DNA of 18,071 nt from CAYMKL01 sp964390805 (GTDB lineage: Bacteria; Chloroflexota; Anaerolineae; VGOG01), in assembly GCA_964390805.1 (NCBI GenBank), contig CAYMKL010000134.1, positions 1 through 18,071 of the forward strand, in the 5' to 3' direction. Numbering within the stretch: position 1 is the first letter of the stretch; the number at the start of each line of letters is the position of its first letter. The notes below the pieces were generated by a model that worked only from the letters and a program-made list of their open reading frames with translations, searched no databases and was not told the origin of the DNA. The translations under genes and the position numbers were made by a program. This document shows, piece by piece, positions 13,798 to 18,071 of this stretch.

Positions 13798-14883
13798 TTA
13801 CCTTCTCGATTCCCAATCAAGAAGCGGACTGGCAAATTCGCGTATATAGATGTCAAGGGTGCCGCCCGTCCGCCCCCCGGCATATACCAGCCATCGTCCA
13901 TCGCTTGACAGACGTGGGAAGTTCATTTCCCAGCCCTCGCGTTGCTCCAGAGCGGCCACTCCCTCTCCCGCCAGATTGGCCACGTAGACGTTCCACTTGC
14001 CGGATCGGTTGGAGACGAATACCACGCCACTGCCGCCCGGGATGATAGAAGGATAGCCATCAAAGGCTGGGTCGTCTGTCATTCGACGCAGATTGGAGCC
14101 GTCTGTGTCCATCAAGTAGATCTCGCTGTTGCCGTCCCGTTCACTGCGGAAGGCAATAGCGCGTGTACCCGCCGTCCCGCCATCGGCCGACAGGGTCGGG
14201 AAGCGATCGGCGGCCGGGTCGGTGGTCAGGCGCGTCCATTCGCTGCCGCCGATGGCGGCGGTGTAGATGTCCCAGTTGCCGTCGGTGCGATTACTGCTGA
14301 AGGCCAACCCCAGGCCATCGGGGGTGAAGGCTGGATGGACTTCATCGGTGCCCGCGTAGCCACTCAGAGCCGGTCGAACGTTGGCCCCATCAGTGTCCAT
14401 CAGATAGATGCTCCAGTCGCCGTCTCGGTCGGAAGCGAAGGCGATGGCAGCCCCATCGGGTGAAAAGACCGGCGTGTCCTCTTGAGCAGAAGGCGTCTGG
14501 GTGAGATTGATAGGCTGCCCTCCTCCCACGGGGAGGCGGACTACATCCGGCTGGCCAGCCCAGTCACTGATGCACACCACCGTTTGGCCGTCCGGCGACA
14601 AGGCAGGGTGGGAATGTTCCATTGGATCGTAAGTCAAGCGAGCGGGTTCAGAAGCCTTGGTGGGGATGGGACTGGGCCCTGGCGCAGTGGGTGTCGCCAC
14701 GTCGCTACCTGCTATCGCCGTCTCAGTCGCCTTGAGAACAGGCGAGTCGATGTCTATGCTCACCTGAATGTGTTCGCATCCCGCCAGGGCCGTGGCCACG
14801 ACCAGGATGAGAAGCGGGACACAGCCCAACCCTAGCCTAACCTTGCTGCTGTCCTTGATCTCAGGTCTCCTCTCTATTTGCAT
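13798..14883 (-). CDS. PD40/TolB-like six-bladed propeller lipoprotein
   Basis: The 361-residue frame begins at ATG 14883 and has a lipoprotein signal ending ALAGC (Cys36), followed by EHIQVS as in the lipoprotein at 9431. A short Pro-rich spacer leads to six PD40/WD40-like repeats from about 81 to 350, with hallmarks SPDGQTVVCISDWAG, FSPDGAAIAFASDRDG, FTPDGLGLAFSSNR, IAFRSERDGNSEIYLM, GSGVVFVSNRSG and SSDGRWLVYAGGR. This is the six-bladed propeller of the TolB C-terminal half. TolB itself is periplasmic in diderms; here a free-standing lipoprotein propeller suggests a surface binding role. At the position of ATG 9431 in the paralogue this gene has AAG, so it relies on ATG 14883, which sits next to the putative -10 box. 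It is followed after 16 bases by the giant protein gene. Confidence 0.82.
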   Translation of the reverse strand: MQIERRPEIKDSSKVRLGLGCVPLLILVVATALAGCEHIQVSIDIDSPVLKATETAIAGSDVATPTAPGPSPIPTKASEPARLTYDPMEHSHPALSPDGQTVVCISDWAGQPDVVRLPVGGGQPINLTQTPSAQEDTPVFSPDGAAIAFASDRDGDWSIYLMDTDGANVRPALSGYAGTDEVHPAFTPDGLGLAFSSNRTDGNWDIYTAAIGGSEWTRLTTDPAADRFPTLSADGGTAGTRAIAFRSERDGNSEIYLMDTDGSNLRRMTDDPAFDGYPSIIPGGSGVVFVSNRSGKWNVYVANLAGEGVAALEQREGWEMNFPRLSSDGRWLVYAGGRTGGTLDIYIREFASPLLDWESRR

Positions 14884-15003
14884 TCAAATTCTACCACAAG
14901 ATGATTACGCCTGTGCCGACAAATGCTACGACTCTGTAACGGTTTTGTCCCCGTTTCTTCGCATTGGCCGTTCACGAATGGCTGGCTTCAGCCAACGGCA
15001 ACC
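14692..15003 (-). repeat. Promoter/signal-peptide cassette, copy 2
   Basis: This is the gap-free counterpart of 9267-9578 and covers the upstream DNA, TAGAAT (14888-14893), start region, lipobox and first spacer residues of the TolB-like lipoprotein gene. The inverted repeat at 14925-14940 has one mismatch compared with copy 1. Confidence 0.75.
14888..14893 (-). promoter_or_regulatory. Putative -10 box TAGAAT, cassette copy 2
   Basis: TAGAAT is identical to the box in copy 1 and ends five bases before ATG 14883. If it is a real -10, the transcript would start at or within that codon, giving a leaderless or nearly leaderless message. Confidence 0.4.
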
Positions 15004-15017
15004 TTTCACCTCCAAAG

Positions 15018-15053
15018 AAGGCCACGAAAGCATTTCGCGCCTTTCGTGGCCTT
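15018..15053. terminator. Strong bidirectional-type terminator hairpin
   Basis: AAGGCCACGAAAG pairs perfectly with CTTTCGTGGCCTT (13 bp) around a 10-base loop. A T-run follows on the plus strand (CCTTTTGC) and a shorter one (TTCTTT) on the minus strand. It lies 33 bases after the stop of the dockerin-like protein gene and ends that group before the cassette at 15003. Confidence 0.8.
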
Positions 15054-15085
15054 TTGCTTGCGACGCGGTTCAAATCACCCCTGCA

Positions 15086-15646
15086 CTAACAAGTCTCCCC
15101 CCAATGAGCCGCCACCTTCATGATGTCCACGACGGTGATGATGCAATCACCGTCGTGGTCGTACCGGGGGTCGTAGCAGGGCTCCCAACATTCACAACGC
15201 CAGCAGCCAGCTACCTTCATGACGTCGGCCACGTCCACTAGACAACTACAGTCGAGGTCGCCGAAGAGGGAGCAGGCTGTCAGATTGAGCTCCACGTCCG
15301 TGCCCCCATGCCAGGCGCCGGTCTGGATGGCTGCAAACTCTCCCACCTTGAAGATTATCGTATCTCCTTCTACCCCACCTTCTACTTGGGGCGTTTCGAG
15401 ATCGTCCCCTGACACGCGAATAGCGTAAACTGAATCCCCCTGGTAGGTCAGGGTTTGCGTTTCGGCGTATTTGACCCCACGTATCCAGGCCGATACGATG
15501 GTTCCATCGGGCACGTTTGCCTTGTCCAGCTTCACAGTGCCATAGAAGCTCGATGGCAAGGGTGGTACTGCCTCAACGCTGGTTGTCAACGTGAGTGAAA
15601 GTGTCAACACCAAAATCGCTGTGAGTACGGCTCTATCTCTTCTCAT
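15086..15646 (-). CDS. Exported protein with shared beta domain and dockerin-like C-terminus
   Basis: The product has 186 residues, starting at ATG 15646 within an ATGA overlap with the upstream gene and with AAAGGA upstream. Residues 1-26 are a signal peptide. Residues 28-122 form a beta domain (PPLPSSFYGTVKL, VSAWIRGVKYAETQT, VEGGVEGDTIIFKVG, GTDVELNLT) shared with the neighbour. The tail (128-186) looks like a dockerin: two calcium-loop/helix halves, FGDLDCSCLVDVADVMKVAG and YDHDGDCIITVVDIMKVAAH, with candidate ligands Asp130/132/138 and Asp163/165/167. Eight cysteines in or next to the tail suggest disulfides. Dockerins bind cohesins, and a cohesin-like fragment occurs in the hydrolase at 5659-8271, so partnership is possible but unproven. 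Confidence 0.82.
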   Translation of the reverse strand: MRRDRAVLTAILVLTLSLTLTTSVEAVPPLPSSFYGTVKLDKANVPDGTIVSAWIRGVKYAETQTLTYQGDSVYAIRVSGDDLETPQVEGGVEGDTIIFKVGEFAAIQTGAWHGGTDVELNLTACSLFGDLDCSCLVDVADVMKVAGCWRCECWEPCYDPRYDHDGDCIITVVDIMKVAAHWGETC

Positions 15647-16164
15647 TTTGCGTCCTTTATGAGGGCGTTTGCACCTATCAATGCAATCCAGCTCGCTGCT
15701 GCCAGAGCCAAAAGGGAAAGGGAAATGAGATCCTTTGGCAGGGCTACGCCCGACTTAGCAGTGAAGGAGGAGAGGGTAACAGTGGTTGGAGTTGCTGTCA
15801 GATTGAGCTCCACGTCCGTGCCAGTGTGCCAAGTTGCGGTTTGATTGGCTGTAGAGTCTCCGACCTTGAAGACGATTGTGTCCCCCTCCACCCCGCCCTC
15901 CACCTCAGTCGTTTCGAGATCGTCTCCTGGCACGTCTATGGCATAGACTGAGTTACCTGCGTCAATTTGGGCTTGCGTCTCTACGTATTTTACCCCGTTT
16001 ATCCAGGCCGACACGGTTGTCCCTTCTGGCACGTTGTTTCCATTGCTCCACTTTACAGTGCCGCGAAAACACGATGGCAGAGGCGGTGCAGCCTCTGCTA
16101 CGGCTGCGCTTGCAAGCAAAAGGATGATCATCATTACTGAGGCGACTATCGCCTGGCTTCTCAT
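15643..16164 (-). CDS. Exported protein with shared beta domain and C-terminal membrane anchor
   Basis: The product has 173 residues and a signal peptide at 1-25. Residues 27-123 carry the same domain as the next gene (PPLPSCFRGTVKW, VSAWINGVKYVETQ, DDLETTEVEGGVEGDT, GTDVELNLT), with no more than a few substitutions between long stretches. The end differs: TPTTVTLSSFTAKSG is followed by a hydrophobic segment (about 146-167) and the short basic tail IKDAK, a sortase-free membrane anchor. ATG 16164 has no clear Shine-Dalgarno and lies 12 bases after the stop of the upstream gene, so translation may depend on coupling. The domain recurs in secreted proteins of archaea and Chloroflexota but has no function I can name. 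Confidence 0.8.
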   Translation of the reverse strand: MRSQAIVASVMMIILLLASAAVAEAAPPLPSCFRGTVKWSNGNNVPEGTTVSAWINGVKYVETQAQIDAGNSVYAIDVPGDDLETTEVEGGVEGDTIVFKVGDSTANQTATWHTGTDVELNLTATPTTVTLSSFTAKSGVALPKDLISLSLLALAAASWIALIGANALIKDAK

Positions 16165-16176
16165 AGCAGGGCTCGG

Positions 16177-18071
16177 CTAGTTATTGATGGTCAACGTGCA
16201 GTTTTCAGTTACCTGGATCCAGAATCCCCATCTGGACCTCATATCTGACAAATTGTTGGTGTAGGACGGCGCGTCGACGTTGTACTTTTTCCAGGGATCG
16301 GCGGGATCAGAAGCGTCATAGGCATAAACCATGGTGTACTTGCCGTCTGCTGAGGATAGGGCCTCAGAAATCGCCGTGGCCTGAATCCCCGGATAGCCCA
16401 CCAGGTTCCAGCCCTGGTAGAGCTGGATGTTGGTGGTGGTGGGTATGGATCCAGCAACGGTCAGCGTATCTGCGGCCGTCATGTGCACCCATACGCCCAT
16501 GCTCTCGTCTATCGCCGTGAGGTCATTGGAGTACGAAGGCGCGTTCACGTTGTACTTCTTCCAGGGATCAGCGGCATCGGAGGCATCGTAGGCGTAGACC
16601 AGGTCGTAGCTGCCTGAGATGGATGAAAGGACTGTAGCGATCGCTGTGTCTGTCTGATCTCGTGGTATGGAGATCAGATTCCAACCTATCTGCAACGAGA
16701 GATTGAGTGTCACATTGATGGTCTGCGGGTTGTTCACAGGGTCTGTGGCCGGGAAGGTGGCGCTGGTGCTGCCATCGCTGGCCTGGATGTAGTAGGCCAA
16801 CCCTGCCTCGGTGACATCGCTGCCGGGAATGGCGGCCTGGTAGTAGTCTCCGACCTGGGACATGGTCAGGGATTGCCAGGCACCGCCCGTGCCCACCCGG
16901 TAGTAGAGCGTGGCGCTCTGCACCGGGACGTAATTGACCACTGAAGCCTGGATGGTGATTGGCACGCCCTCGGTGCCGGTGGTGACGGGCGATGGGTGCA
17001 TCAGGCTGCCTTCGGCCAGGAAGAAGTCGGTGAAGTGGGTGGTGTCGAAAGCGACGGTTTGGGCGGTAGTATTCACAGTGCCTCCGGCGTATTTGACGTT
17101 GCCGTTGTCCAGATAGTAGGCACGCAGGTCGGCAGCGGTCATGCCAGCCACGTCGCTGTCGGCATAGCCGAAGGTCAAGGTCATGGGTTGGGAGAAGATG
17201 GTAGTGCCATCGGCCATAGAGAGGGCGTAGTTGATGTCCGTCGCTGTCATGCCTTCTGGCGGGTCGGGAGCAGCCGCAGGCGGTGCGACCTGCAGTTGGG
17301 TATTGCTGGTCAGGGCGCCGGCAGGGATCTGGGCCATGAGGCCAACGGCGAACTCGACGGCAGTGTCCTGGCCTGCGGTGACGTCCTCCTGCAACAGGGT
17401 AGTCGCTGAGAGGGAGTAGGGTTGGGTAGACGGATTGGTTTCGGGGAGCGTGGCCAGCACATTGCCGTCGGCATCCTCAACCTGAAAGTAGTATTCGATG
17501 CCGTTGAGCGTCTGGCTGCCCGGTATCCAGGCCGAGTAGATGCCCTGCGCCGGGGTCATCGTCAGTTCCGTGTAATCGGAGCCGCCGATGGCGCGGTAGA
17601 AGGTTTTGACCTGACGTGAGTTGGCGGCAACTCTGGCTTGAGATGCGTTGAGAGGGGAGCCACCTCCGCCCTGACCTCCACCGAGATCAGAGGCAACTCT
17701 GACCTGGGCGAGTACCGGGCATCCGGCGAGCGTGGAGCTTTTTTGGATATACATGATTCGCGGTGGTTTAGCGAACGCGATAGCGGACTCATTGCCGCTG
17801 GCGTCCTTGAATTTGGCGTAGATGTACTCCGTACCGCTGGTGTGGAAGTCTTTGGTGGAGGCGAAGGGTTCCCATTGGAACTGGGCAGGGAAGGTGTGGT
17901 CGTCGCTGATGAGCATCTGGTCAGGGGTGGTGTCCGCCGACAATGCCAGGGTGAAGATGGGATCTTCCGTGGTGCCACCTTGCGCGGTGATAGACACACT
18001 TGGGTTGTTGGGGCCAAGGACAGGCGTGGCGGAAGTAGTGCCCAAGAGCGGCGAGTAGTCAACCAGACCCT
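16177..18071 (-). CDS. C-terminal part of a large secreted multi-domain protein (5' end beyond window)
   Basis: The frame stays open to the right edge (GLVDYSPLLGTT is read at the border), so the start lies outside and a TTG at 18045 is not a real start. VDYSPLLG resembles the segment that closes right-handed beta-helix domains in such proteins, which suggests one precedes it. Next come Ig-like domains (FTLALSADTTPDQMLISDD; YYFQVEDADGNV; AYYIQASDGST) and a ZU5/GAIN-like stretch (DTAVEFAVGLMAQIPAGAL). At the C-terminus are two copies of a domain beginning GWNLISIP and GWNLVGYP (near 16690 and 16415), each with YAYDASD.ADPWKKYNV.APSY. No membrane anchor or YLPL tail is seen. It is probably secreted and glycan- or surface-associated. 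It is the first visible gene of the unit that includes the two small exported proteins. Confidence 0.78.
   Translation of the reverse strand, partial: GLVDYSPLLGTTSATPVLGPNNPSVSITAQGGTTEDPIFTLALSADTTPDQMLISDDHTFPAQFQWEPFASTKDFHTSGTEYIYAKFKDASGNESAIAFAKPPRIMYIQKSSTLAGCPVLAQVRVASDLGGGQGGGGSPLNASQARVAANSRQVKTFYRAIGGSDYTELTMTPAQGIYSAWIPGSQTLNGIEYYFQVEDADGNVLATLPETNPSTQPYSLSATTLLQEDVTAGQDTAVEFAVGLMAQIPAGALTSNTQLQVAPPAAAPDPPEGMTATDINYALSMADGTTIFSQPMTLTFGYADSDVAGMTAADLRAYYLDNGNVKYAGGTVNTTAQTVAFDTTHFTDFFLAEGSLMHPSPVTTGTEGVPITIQASVVNYVPVQSATLYYRVGTGGAWQSLTMSQVGDYYQAAIPGSDVTEAGLAYYIQASDGSTSATFPATDPVNNPQTINVTLNLSLQIGWNLISIPRDQTDTAIATVLSSISGSYDLVYAYDASDAADPWKKYNVNAPSYSNDLTAIDESMGVWVHMTAADTLTVAGSIPTTTNIQLYQGWNLVGYPGIQATAISEALSSADGKYTMVYAYDASDPADPWKKYNVDAPSYTNNLSDMRSRWGFWIQVTENCTLTINN

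Overview
The window looks like a chromosomal stretch of a Chloroflexota bacterium, most likely Anaerolineae-like. This is inferred from protein style: large secreted proteins with Thr/Pro-rich spacers, C-termini carrying a Y-L-P-L motif, dockerin-like and cohesin-like pieces, and many beta-propellers. No rRNA, tRNA or marker gene is present to confirm it. Every gene I can support lies on the minus strand, so the locus reads from right to left.

Right part (18071 to 15086): the 3' end of a large secreted multi-domain protein is followed by two tandem paralogous small exported proteins. They share one domain but end differently, one in a membrane segment and the other in a dockerin-like module. 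A strong hairpin (15018-15053) closes this group.

Middle part (15003 to 8397): two transcription units begin with the same 312-bp cassette holding a putative promoter, start region and lipoprotein signal. The first encodes a six-bladed PD40/TolB-like lipoprotein and a 1381-residue multi-propeller surface protein. The second encodes a Thr/Pro-rich lipoprotein, then after a terminator-like hairpin a secreted protein made of a cohesin-like fragment, a 7-repeat propeller and a clan-A glycoside hydrolase, and then two SAM-dependent methyltransferases that look damaged.

Left part (4470 to 1): a near-consensus promoter sits inside the 3' end of the truncated methyltransferase. It drives an LVIVD-repeat propeller protein and a LysM-nuclease-Excalibur lipoprotein. 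Beyond a 460-bp gap with three hairpins lies an AT-richer partial gene with an R-N-x3-H motif like that of HEPN ribonucleases.

Nearly every product carries a signal peptide or lipobox, a glycosylatable spacer and a repeat propeller or binding domain. I read the region as a cell-surface protein locus evolving by module shuffling: duplicated 5' cassettes, repeat blocks in units of seven, internal copies of the C-terminal motif, and a broken methyltransferase pair. The functional links between the genes are inference.
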